A program made the translations under genes and the position numbers. Positions 1-6,025 of a stretch of DNA of 7,903 bases are shown here, one piece after another (within the stretch, counting starts at the first letter, position 1; each line of letters opens with the position of its first letter). Below the pieces are notes generated by a model, which was not told where the DNA came from, searched no databases, and worked only from the letters and a program-made list of their open reading frames with translations. This DNA is from Phycisphaerales bacterium (lineage in GTDB: Bacteria; Planctomycetota; Phycisphaerae; Phycisphaerales; UBA1924), in NCBI GenBank assembly GCA_029260415.1, contig JAJDDH010000319.1, forward strand, positions 1 to 7,903, in the 5' to 3' direction.

Positions 1-720
1 ATCGACCAGATCCGCGCCACCCACCTGCCCAAGGGCGACCCACGCCGCGCCCAGCTGGGCGTCCCCGATGACGCCCCCTCCATCCCCCTCGATCACTTCG
101 TGGACATCTTCAACCTCAGCGCGCACGCCGACGCCCTGCTCACCCTCGAACGCATGGGCGAGAAGAAGCTGGAGAACCTGCTCGCGGGGATCGAGAGCGC
201 CAAGTCCCGGGGCCTGGCCCGCGTCCTGGGCGGCATGGGCATCCGCCACGTGGGCACAACCACCGCCAAGGCCATCGCCCGCCGGTTCCCCGACGCCGAC
301 GCACTGCTCAGCGCCAGCGTGGACGACCTGCTCGCCGTCGAGGGCCTGGGCGACAAGACCGCCCCCATCCTCCACGACTACCTCGCCTCTGCACCCGCCC
401 GCGACACGTTCAAGGCCCTGAGCAAGGTTGGCGTCAACCTCACCAGCACCGAGTACCGCCAGCAAGGCGCCTCCGCCCCGGACTCCCCCTTCGCCGCCAA
501 GACCATCGTCCTCACCGGCGCCCTCGACAACTTCGATCGCAACGACCTCAAGGACCTCCTCGAATCCCTCGGCGCCAAGGTCACCGGTTCCATCTCCTCG
601 AAGACCGACCTCGTCATCGCTGGAGAGTCCGCCGGATCCAAGCTCGTAAAGGCCCAGAACCTCTCCATCGAGATCTGGGACGAGCAAACACTTCTCAAAA
701 ACCTCCCCAACACGCCCTGA
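1..720 (+). CDS. ligA: NAD-dependent DNA ligase LigA, C-terminal part (5' end outside window)
   Basis: This is the last 239 residues of the replicative/repair ligase that seals nicks in duplex DNA using NAD+. The frame is open from base 1 and stops at TGA 718-720. The adenylation domain with its lysine, the OB fold and most or all of the zinc finger lie upstream, out of view. Visible are the helix-hairpin-helix region (GMGIRHVG at residues 78-85 and VEGLGDKTA at 113-121) and a C-terminal BRCT domain from about residue 164 to 235, with the characteristic IVLTGAL, SSKTDLVIAGESAGSKLVKA and a final W. Residues 1-38 contain an extra stretch of about 20 residues compared with typical bacterial LigA, between the helix that starts the HhH domain and the NLSAHADALLTLERMGEKK segment. 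Family assignment is certain; the insertion length is estimated from memory of the family. No terminator is visible after the stop. Confidence 0.96.
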   Translation: MDQIRATHLPKGDPRRAQLGVPDDAPSIPLDHFVDIFNLSAHADALLTLERMGEKKLENLLAGIESAKSRGLARVLGGMGIRHVGTTTAKAIARRFPDADALLSASVDDLLAVEGLGDKTAPILHDYLASAPARDTFKALSKVGVNLTSTEYRQQGASAPDSPFAAKTIVLTGALDNFDRNDLKDLLESLGAKVTGSISSKTDLVIAGESAGSKLVKAQNLSIEIWDEQTLLKNLPNTP

Positions 721-749
721 CCCGTTTCCATTACGCTCATCCCGTCCCC

Positions 750-784
750 CCCGATCTGCCGATCTCACGACCTCCCGATCTGCC
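750..784 (+). repeat. 11-bp direct repeat in the ligA-CYTH gap
   Basis: CCCGATCTGCC occurs at 750-760 and again at 774-784, with a further partial copy (CGATCT) at 760-765 between them. The second copy ends 6 bases before the ATG of the CYTH gene, where a ribosome binding site would be expected. It may be a simple local duplication or a regulator binding site; the sequence alone does not decide. Confidence 0.5.
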
Positions 785-790
785 CCCACC

Positions 791-1330
791 ATGCACAACG
801 TCGAGTTCAAAGCCGAGCTGAGAGACCCCGCCCTCGCCCGCGGCATCGCGCGCACGCTCGGCGCCACGCTCAGCGCCACCTACGACCAGACCGACACCTA
901 CTTCCGCGTCCCCCACGGGCGCCTCAAGAAGCGCGAGTCGGTCAACGCCGACACCAACCTCCCCGAGCCCGTCGAGTTCATCTTCTACGACCGCGCCAAC
1001 ATCGCCCGCCCCAAGCTCTCCAACTACACGATCTACAGCGAGGACGAGGCCAAGCAGCGCTTCGGCGTCCGCCCCATGCCCGTCTGGGTCGTCGTCCGCA
1101 AACGCCGCGAGGTCTGGCTCGCAGGCACGACCCGCGTCCATCTTGATCAGGTCGAGGACCTGGGCGCCTTCATCGAGTGCGAGGCCCTGGTCAGCCAGAA
1201 GCAGACCGTCGTGCAGTGCCGAACCCAGAACGACGAGTTCCGCAAGGCCTTCATGCCCGCCATCGGCGAGCCCATCGCCGTGAGCTACTCCGACATGCTG
1301 GCGCCCGAAGAGGCCGCGGACCAGGCCTGA
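791..1330 (+). CDS. CYTH-domain protein (class IV adenylate cyclase / triphosphate-tunnel family)
   Basis: This 179-residue cytosolic protein matches the CYTH fold, an eight-stranded tunnel whose inward-facing acidic and basic residues bind triphosphates with divalent metal. Family members include CyaB-type adenylate cyclases and thiamine-triphosphatases. Visible signatures are the N-terminal strand NVEFKAEL (E5, K7), DTYFRV at 35-40, the basic strand RLKKRE at 44-49, VVVRKRREVW at 100-109, and RVHLDQVEDLGAFIECE at 115-131 with its closing acidic residues. The first Glu of the classical ExExK motif is Asn3 here, as in the NIE[IL]K subgroup. The ATG at 791 is required because the first catalytic strand begins at residue 3. 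No Shine-Dalgarno sequence precedes it, so initiation may be leaderless or SD-independent. The true substrate (ATP, thiamine triphosphate or polyphosphate) cannot be read from the sequence. It follows ligA by 70 bases and may be co-transcribed. Confidence 0.85.
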   Translation: MHNVEFKAELRDPALARGIARTLGATLSATYDQTDTYFRVPHGRLKKRESVNADTNLPEPVEFIFYDRANIARPKLSNYTIYSEDEAKQRFGVRPMPVWVVVRKRREVWLAGTTRVHLDQVEDLGAFIECEALVSQKQTVVQCRTQNDEFRKAFMPAIGEPIAVSYSDMLAPEEAADQA

Positions 1331-1337
1331 CCGCGAC

Positions 1338-2954
1338 TCAGCCCGCCCGCCGACGCCGCCCCGCCAGCAGGCCGCCCAGCCCGATCACCGCGAGCCCGCC
1401 CGGCGCTGGTACGCTCGTCGCGAAGAACACGCTGTCCCCGATCCCGGTCACGCCGCTGAGCCTGAAGATGTCCGCCAGCGTCGTGCTCTGGATCTCGAGC
1501 ATGTAGGGGTCCAGCGACTCGTCGTTGAGGTAGAAGAACCGGTCGCCGTCACGCAGGCGCCCGAACTGGTCGCTCAGGATTGCCTCGAGCGTCGCGCCCA
1601 GGCTGGCGCCCTCCAGGTGGTCCTCGGCCATCAGCCCGATCCACGCCTCGACCTCGCTCACGTCGCCATACACCGACGCCAGCGCCTCCTGGACCGCTAC
1701 ATCTGAAGTGATGTCCGCCCAGTCCGTCACCGGGCCCAGCCCAAACTCCGCGCGGATGTCCGCGTAGGTCCCCAGCCCGTGGTCGCGCCCGCGCTCCAGG
1801 TTCAGCGCCAGCAGGTCCAGCCCGCCCGCGCCGGGAGGCCCGAACAGGAAGCTCCGCACGCCGTCAACCATCTGCAGGTCCATCGCCTCCGCCTCCTGCG
1901 CCGTCATCCCGCGGATGAGCGCCTCCATCGCGCCCTCGCCCGTGATCGTCCCCGGGTTGAAGAAGTTGTTCCGCAGCGTGAGGTTCCCGCCGGCGTACGC
2001 GCTCCCGTCCTCGTTCACACGCAGCAACTCCTCGTTGAGCATCGTGTGCCCGAACCGGAACGCGGCCGTGGAGAACAGCGTCGACACGCTCGGGTCAATC
2101 CCCGCGTCGTACCCCGCGTAGCTCGACATCCCCTGCACGCCGAACGCGGGAAGCCACTCGTCGTACGTGATCTTCTGGATCTGCGCGCCGACGATCTTCC
2201 GCGCCGTCTGGTAGATCTGCTCGTCGTCCCAGCCCGGGTTGTCCGCGCTCAATCGCTCGGCCCACTGGTTGTGGTGATTCACGAACACCTGGTGCATCGC
2301 CGTCAGCCCCGCCTGCTCGTTCGCCCGCACATCGCCCGCCAGGAACAGCGTCTCGCCCGGCGCGTGCCCCTCGTTGGCGTTGTCCAGCCCACCCGTGTTC
2401 AGCGCCATGAACCCGTCCGCGCCCGTCAGCAGCGTCCCGCCCGAGAACGAGCGCAGCGCCGCCGCTCGCGACTCGTCCGAGCCGTACACCATCGAACCGT
2501 CCATGAAGTGCGTGATCTCGTTCGTCTGCGCCCGCGCCCCCGACGCGTCGGTCGTGTACGCCGATCGCACGAACGGGATCATCTCGCCCGCCTGGAACAC
2601 CGGGTCACCCGCGGGCGCAAAGATCGGCGAGAACTCGTGCCCCCCGCCCACCAGCGTGATGTCGTGATCGATGAACTGGCCCCACTGCCAGAACATCGCT
2701 GAGAGCCCCCGCTCGTTGCCCGACGCCGTCTGCGTGCCCAGCGTGTTGCTGATCACCCGCGTGCTGGGCCCGGACATCATCGCCCCAACCCCGTCGGCGT
2801 ATCTCGGATCGCTCACACCACGGATCTGCACCGTGCCCGCGGATCCCAGCCCAGCGTCGAGCAGGTTGTTGCCCGTCCCATCGATGGTCCGAAACTCCTG
2901 CCCCAGCGCCGGGGCGCCCAGGGCAACTACAGCGATCAATGCGATGTGCTTCAC
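1338..2954 (-). CDS. Secreted animal-type haem peroxidase with PEP-CTERM-like C-terminus
   Basis: This 538-residue exported protein belongs to the animal haem peroxidase (myeloperoxidase/peroxidasin) superfamily, which uses H2O2 to oxidise halides or organic substrates. A signal peptide (residues 1-18, ALG|QE) starts from GTG 2954; upstream in-frame ATGs would add a charged, non-signal-like extension. Active-site residues, matched by motif to myeloperoxidase, are all present: Q93, D96 (haem ester), distal H97 and calcium D98 in WGQFIDHDIT; calcium loop T148-F150-D152-S154; catalytic R210 and haem-ester E213 in GDVRANEQ; proximal H303 in FRFGHT; N385 and R388 in LNLERGRDHG. The Met that forms the sulfonium link in myeloperoxidase is Q214. 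The tail (SVPAPGG, hydrophobic run 521-531, then RRRR) is a PAP-type variant of the PEP-CTERM exosortase signal, so the mature protein is probably processed at the cell surface. Codons prefer G endings, unlike the + strand genes. Physiological substrate unknown. Confidence 0.93.
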   Translation of the reverse strand: MKHIALIAVVALGAPALGQEFRTIDGTGNNLLDAGLGSAGTVQIRGVSDPRYADGVGAMMSGPSTRVISNTLGTQTASGNERGLSAMFWQWGQFIDHDITLVGGGHEFSPIFAPAGDPVFQAGEMIPFVRSAYTTDASGARAQTNEITHFMDGSMVYGSDESRAAALRSFSGGTLLTGADGFMALNTGGLDNANEGHAPGETLFLAGDVRANEQAGLTAMHQVFVNHHNQWAERLSADNPGWDDEQIYQTARKIVGAQIQKITYDEWLPAFGVQGMSSYAGYDAGIDPSVSTLFSTAAFRFGHTMLNEELLRVNEDGSAYAGGNLTLRNNFFNPGTITGEGAMEALIRGMTAQEAEAMDLQMVDGVRSFLFGPPGAGGLDLLALNLERGRDHGLGTYADIRAEFGLGPVTDWADITSDVAVQEALASVYGDVSEVEAWIGLMAEDHLEGASLGATLEAILSDQFGRLRDGDRFFYLNDESLDPYMLEIQSTTLADIFRLSGVTGIGDSVFFATSVPAPGGLAVIGLGGLLAGRRRRAG

Positions 2955-2967
2955 GTCTTCTCTCCGG
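2955..2967 (-). promoter_or_regulatory. Ribosome binding site fixing the GTG start of the peroxidase
   Basis: Reading the - strand, GGAGAG (2965-2960) lies 5 bases before the GTG at 2954-2952. This GTG is followed directly by a lysine and a hydrophobic signal-peptide core. The combination favours GTG over the ATGs at 2990 and 3029, which have no such context. Confidence 0.75.
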
Positions 2968-3092
2968 TTGGGCCGCGTCCCCCTCAGCATGCCCCGCCAC
3001 CGGATCCCCGCCCAACCAACCACGCCCACGCCCGCCCCGCACCAGCGGGACGCATCGCGTGTGATCTATGCGCCGGGCAGGGCGAACGCCTA

Positions 3093-3115
3093 TCGGTCCT
3101 GACCCCTGGGACCGA
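3093..3115. repeat. Inverted repeat upstream of the peroxidase
   Basis: TCGGTCC (3093-3099) and GGACCGA (3109-3115) are perfect 7-bp complements around a 9-base spacer. The element sits about 140 bases upstream of the peroxidase start and about 28 bases beyond the T-tract of the tRNA terminator in the - strand direction. It has no T-run of its own, so it does not look like an intrinsic terminator. It could be an operator or a transcript hairpin. I saw no convincing -35/-10 pair for the peroxidase in 2968-3142. Confidence 0.4.
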
Positions 3116-3142
3116 AGCCCCCGCCAGCAACTGCCGTCCCCC

Positions 3143-3176
3143 AAAAACGACCACGGCCCCCGCATCCGCGAGGGCC
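3143..3176 (-). terminator. Intrinsic terminator of tRNA-Phe
   Basis: On the - strand, GGCCCTCGC (3176-3168), loop GGAT and GCGGGGGCC (3163-3155) form a 9-bp GC-rich stem with a single G-U pair. Further weaker pairing is possible at the base, and TTTTT follows at 3147-3143. It begins 15 bases after the tRNA 3' end, so it ends the tRNA transcript before the peroxidase gene. Confidence 0.85.
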
Positions 3177-3191
3177 GCCATCAATCCGGAA

Positions 3192-3264
3192 TGGGCAGAG
3201 GCGGACTTGAACCGCCGACACCCGCATTTTCAATGCGGTGCTCTACCAACTGAGCTACCTGCCC
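3192..3264 (-). tRNA. tRNA-Phe (anticodon GAA)
   Basis: All 73 bases fold as a canonical cloverleaf. The acceptor GGGCAGG pairs with TCTGCCC (one G-U) and the discriminator base is A. The D-arm is GCTC/GAGC with loop AGTTGGTA. The anticodon stem is CCGCA/TGCGG around loop TTGAAAA, giving anticodon GAA. The variable loop is GTGTC, and the T-arm is GGCGG/CCGCC with loop TTCAAGT. The CCA end is not encoded (TTC follows the discriminator), so it must be added by the nucleotidyltransferase. The gene is bracketed by its own promoter and terminator. Confidence 0.98.
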
Positions 3265-3294
3265 GTCGCCCGCGTTGCCTTGGGCGGAGCGTGA

Positions 3295-3322
3295 ACAATA
3301 CCTCCCCCCGACGCCCCGTCAA
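3295..3322 (-). promoter_or_regulatory. Housekeeping-sigma promoter for tRNA-Phe
   Basis: On the - strand, TTGACG (3322-3317) and TATTGT (3300-3295) are separated by 16 bases. They match the sigma-70-type consensus at 5 of 6 and 4 of 6 positions. The expected start near 3288 would leave a leader of about 24 bases before the tRNA 5' end at 3264, which suits a tRNA precursor. The assignment rests on consensus and position only. Confidence 0.7.
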
Positions 3323-3432
3323 GCCACCGACCAAACCCTTCCGCCCTTCGCCCCCAACGCCCGATAGTCAGCCCGCTCCCGCTTTGCGCCCATTCCCCTT
3401 GATCGAGCCCCGCAGACGAGGACAATGCGTCC

Positions 3433-4857
3433 ATGAGCACCCCACGAGCCCGATCGCGAGCCCCCCAATACGCCGGCGAAACCCTCCTCATCGCCATCGT
3501 CATCCTCTTCAAAACCTTCTCCGCCTCCACCGCCAGCGCCCAGTGCACCGACGCCCTGCCCGACGCCGCGGCGTGGGATCTCCAGATCCAGTGCCGCTCC
3601 TCGCTCGAGGCCGGCATCTCCCCGTTCAACCTCCCCTTCCCCTCCTCCCTCTCCTCGCAGTACGTCTCCCTCGACGATGACGGCGCCGTCGCTATCCGCT
3701 ACATCTCCTCGGGCGCTCAAACCGAGGGCGTCTTCTACGGCATCAACGGCGTCGGCTCCTCCATCATCTCCGCCTCCAGCCCCGACTCCGTCTACTCCAC
3801 CGACCTCGACCTCCACGCCGGCATGCTCGCCCTCGCCGACGGCCCCTTCGGCGCTGGCGGCGTCCACATCCACGACACCACTGGCGCCAACATCCAGAAC
3901 TTCCCCGCAGGCGGACCCATGGCCCTCTCTGGGATGGGCTCTCCCACCATGCTCGCCGACGGCGCCATCGCCTACCGCGCTGATTTCGGATTTGAGGACG
4001 TCATCGCCATCGACGAGTTCGACGGCCCGACCCGCTCTCAGACTGTCCTGGCCTCCACGCTCGGCCCCGACTACACCTTTCTCCTCACGCCCACCGCGAA
4101 CGACGCGCGCCAGGTCGTCGCCAACACCCTCCCCGCCTCAGGACCCTCGCGCCGCATCGTCCGCTTCGAGGCCGACGGCTCCCCCACCACCGTCGTCGAG
4201 ACCGGCGCGATGTTCAACGCCTTCGTCAACTCCACCGCCATCGCCTCCGACGGCCAGGTCGCCTTCTCCGCACGGCGCTCCGCCGACTCCGTCTGGGGCG
4301 TCTACCGCTGGAACGGCGCCACCATCACCGAGATCGCCTCTGGCGACAACCCCGACATCAACTCGGGCTCGCTCGCCAACTTCCCCCCCGTCATCAACGC
4401 CATGGGCTGGGTCGCCTTCCGCGCCACCGACATCACCAACGACTCCACCGCCCTCTGGGTCGGTGATGGCGACACCCTCGTCAAGCTCGTCGAGTACGAC
4501 CAGCTCATGCCCACCGACCTGGGCGACCTCCTGGCCGGATTCGACTTCGGAGGCCTCACCGGCAAGCAGACCATCAACGGCGTCATCGACATCAACGACG
4601 CCGGCCAGGTCGCTGTCGCCTCCTTCTTCCGCAACGGCACCATCGGCGTCTTCGTCGCCACCCCGAACATCGTTGCCGGCTGCAACCCCGCAGACCTCGC
4701 CGAGCCCTGCGGCGTGATCGACTTCTCTGACGTGGTCGCCTTCCTCACCGCCTTCGCGACGATGGACCCGGCCGCCGACTTCGCCGCCCCCTTCGGACAG
4801 TTCGACTTCTCCGACGTGGTCGCCTTCCTCGCCGCCTTCGGCTCCGGCTGCCCGTAA
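3433..4857 (+). CDS. Secreted NxxGxVAF tandem-repeat protein with GC-type dockerin-like tail
   Basis: This is a 474-residue exported protein. A basic N-region and hydrophobic stretch (about 17-30) lead to a likely signal-peptidase site at ASA|Q37. Residues about 80-410 carry spaced repeats built around a D/N-x-x-G-x-V-A-F/V core: DDDGAVAI 81-88, ADGAIAY 175-181, ASDGQVAF 271-278, NAMGWVAF 322-329 and NDAGQVAV 388-395. Each is followed by a strand ending in a V-W/F-x-G-like turn. This suggests a beta-propeller-like fold, similar to what public annotation calls choice-of-anchor NxxGxxAF repeat proteins. Residues 417-474 form a tail of two DFSDVVAFL repeats, bounded by Cys417 and Cys473, the GC-type dockerin seen in Phycisphaerales. 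GAGGA at 3418-3422, 10 bases before ATG 3433, is an acceptable if distant ribosome site. The tail probably mediates surface or complex attachment; ligand and function of the repeat domain are unknown. Confidence 0.85.
   Translation: MSTPRARSRAPQYAGETLLIAIVILFKTFSASTASAQCTDALPDAAAWDLQIQCRSSLEAGISPFNLPFPSSLSSQYVSLDDDGAVAIRYISSGAQTEGVFYGINGVGSSIISASSPDSVYSTDLDLHAGMLALADGPFGAGGVHIHDTTGANIQNFPAGGPMALSGMGSPTMLADGAIAYRADFGFEDVIAIDEFDGPTRSQTVLASTLGPDYTFLLTPTANDARQVVANTLPASGPSRRIVRFEADGSPTTVVETGAMFNAFVNSTAIASDGQVAFSARRSADSVWGVYRWNGATITEIASGDNPDINSGSLANFPPVINAMGWVAFRATDITNDSTALWVGDGDTLVKLVEYDQLMPTDLGDLLAGFDFGGLTGKQTINGVIDINDAGQVAVASFFRNGTIGVFVATPNIVAGCNPADLAEPCGVIDFSDVVAFLTAFATMDPAADFAAPFGQFDFSDVVAFLAAFGSGCP
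4720..4839 (+). repeat. Internal 36-bp direct repeat in the first dockerin-like tail
   Basis: Two 36-base copies, at 4720-4755 and 4804-4839, start 84 bases apart and differ at two positions. They encode DFSDVVAFLTAF and DFSDVVAFLAAF, the helix-containing halves of the paired repeat. The near identity, including synonymous positions, suggests recent duplication or gene conversion within this gene. Confidence 0.85.
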
Positions 4858-4886
4858 CCCAATCCCCACCGCTCACCCGCACACAC

Positions 4887-4890
4887 GGAG
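4887..4890 (+). promoter_or_regulatory. Shine-Dalgarno deciding the start at 4898
   Basis: GGAG at 4887-4890 lies 7 bases before ATG 4898 but only 4 bases before the in-frame GTG at 4895. The ATG is therefore the better start. The choice changes the protein by a single residue. Confidence 0.65.
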
Positions 4891-4897
4891 TTCTGTG

Positions 4898-5953
4898 ATG
4901 CCCCGCCTCCCCATCCTGCTCGCTGTCGCTCTCGCCCCGTCCGCCCTCGCCGACGACCTCAGCTTCACCGTCAACCAGGGCGCCAGCTCCGTCGAGACAT
5001 CCCTCTCCATCCTCGCCGACTCCGAGGGCACGCTCATCGGCGCCTACGACGCCATCGACAACCCCACCAGCACCCAGACCCGCCCCGGATTCTTTGGAGG
5101 CTCGGGCAACAACCCCATCCCCCTGGATCTCGACGTCCTCTCCTCCACCGACGTCAGCGCCAACCCCGCCGGCGCCTTCGCCGTCGCCATCGATACCGAC
5201 GCGCTCACCTTCGACATCAGCGCTCTCGCGCTCAACCTCATCGCCTCAGGCGACGCCGAGTCCGGCATCGACCTCACCCTCGAGTGGAGCGTCTTCAACA
5301 CCGTCAACCCCACCTTCATCTTCCCCGGAGGCATCCCCCTCACCCTCCCGCTCTCCAGCACGCAGCTCACCACACTCAGCCTCGACCAGACCGGGCCCAG
5401 CGCCCTCCCGGGCGTGCTCACCCCCGACGGCCCAAACGCCTACACCCTCGCCGCCGCGGTCCCTGTCAGCGTCGCCGTCGCCGCCGACTCCGCGACGCTC
5501 CCCATCCCCGAGACCGCCTTCGACGCCGTCCTCCCCCTCACGGGCCAGCTCACGCTCAACACAGACAACACCGCGACCATGTCCCTCGCCTTCGATCTCG
5601 AGGGCCTCTCGCAAACCATCGACCTCTCCGCGGCCCCCGCCATCGAGGACCTCCCCTTCGAACTCCCCACGCTCGGCGAGGACACCGCCTCCGTCCTGCT
5701 CACGCTCCAGTTCGCCAGCGCCGCCGTCGCCGCCTCGGGGTCGATCAACATCGTCGCCGAGGGCGCCGCCGCCAACTGCAACGCCGCCGATCTCGCCGAG
5801 CCCCTGGGCGCCCTCGATTTCTCCGACGTCATCACATTTCTCACGCTCTTCGCCGAGGGCGATCCCGCCGCGGATCTCGCCCTGCCCACCGGCGCGTTCG
5901 ATTTCTCCGACGTTGTCGCCTTCCTGACCGCGTTCGCCGCCGGCTGCCCGTAA
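4898..5953 (+). CDS. Secreted protein of unknown function with GC-type dockerin-like tail
   Basis: This is a 351-residue exported protein. A signal peptide (MPRL, then hydrophobic ILLAVALAPSALA) is probably cleaved after A18 (ALA|DD). The body, about residues 19-290, is acidic, rich in Ala, Leu, Ser, Thr and Asp, and free of cysteine. It alternates hydrophobic and polar residues, suggesting an all-beta domain. I recognise no catalytic motif or named family in it. Residues 294-351 form a 58-residue tail bounded by Cys294 and Cys350 with two DFSDV repeats (307-311 and 335-339). It is identical to the tail of the preceding protein at 42 of 58 positions without gaps, while the bodies look unrelated. 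The gene follows that neighbour by 40 bases on the same strand with no terminator between, so co-transcription is likely. A shared attachment partner for both tails is an inference. Confidence 0.82.
   Translation: MPRLPILLAVALAPSALADDLSFTVNQGASSVETSLSILADSEGTLIGAYDAIDNPTSTQTRPGFFGGSGNNPIPLDLDVLSSTDVSANPAGAFAVAIDTDALTFDISALALNLIASGDAESGIDLTLEWSVFNTVNPTFIFPGGIPLTLPLSSTQLTTLSLDQTGPSALPGVLTPDGPNAYTLAAAVPVSVAVAADSATLPIPETAFDAVLPLTGQLTLNTDNTATMSLAFDLEGLSQTIDLSAAPAIEDLPFELPTLGEDTASVLLTLQFASAAVAASGSINIVAEGAAANCNAADLAEPLGALDFSDVITFLTLFAEGDPAADLALPTGAFDFSDVVAFLTAFAAGCP
5816..5935 (+). repeat. Internal direct repeat in the second dockerin-like tail
   Basis: Copies at 5816-5851 and 5900-5935 start 84 bases apart, the same 28-residue period as in the upstream gene. 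They share their first 14 bases exactly (GATTTCTCCGACGT) and differ at 10 positions overall. They are thus more diverged from each other than the two copies in the neighbouring gene. Confidence 0.8.
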
Positions 5954-5960
5954 CGCACCC

Positions 5961-5990
5961 TTGACGGGCCCCGTACTCCTGTGGGACACT
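5961..5990 (+). promoter_or_regulatory. Possible weak promoter for the propeller-cytochrome gene
   Basis: TTGACG (5961-5966) and GACACT (5985-5990) are 18 bases apart in the 72-base gap between the second dockerin-tail gene and the cytochrome gene. The -35 is good but the -10 matches consensus at only 3 of 6 positions. The cytochrome gene could equally be read through from upstream, since no terminator is visible. Confidence 0.35.
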
Positions 5991-6025
5991 GCGCCCGTTC
6001 CGCGCCCACCCCTGGAGAGACGACA

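Noticed and set aside
1779..2702. 307-codon + strand open frame opposite the peroxidase
   Set aside because: Its Arg/Val/Pro/His-rich composition is that of an antisense shadow. The - strand frame contains all the peroxidase motifs.
2954..3029. Longer peroxidase start at ATG 3029
   Set aside because: The added 25 residues are basic and Trp/Gly-rich and would bury the signal peptide. GTG 2954 has a well-placed ribosome site and gives a standard signal peptide.
3192..3264. tRNA-Phe as an attachment site for a mobile element
   Set aside because: No repeat of the tRNA 3' end, integrase or transposase was seen in the window.
3425..3436. Mini-ORF ATGCGTCCATGA whose stop overlaps the ATG at 3433
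   Set aside because: A three-codon frame with its ATG only 2 bases after GAGGA is unlikely to be translated. It is probably a chance overlap, though a start-stop coupling cannot be excluded.
4720..5935. Regularly spaced 36-bp repeats as a CRISPR-like array
   Set aside because: They are in-frame coding repeats of the dockerin-like tail (28-residue period), confined to the ends of two genes, with coding sequence between them and no cas genes.
5964..5974. Palindrome ACGGGCCCCGT after the second dockerin-tail gene as a terminator
   Set aside because: The arms are 5 bp with a one-base centre, too tight for an RNA hairpin, and no T-tract follows.
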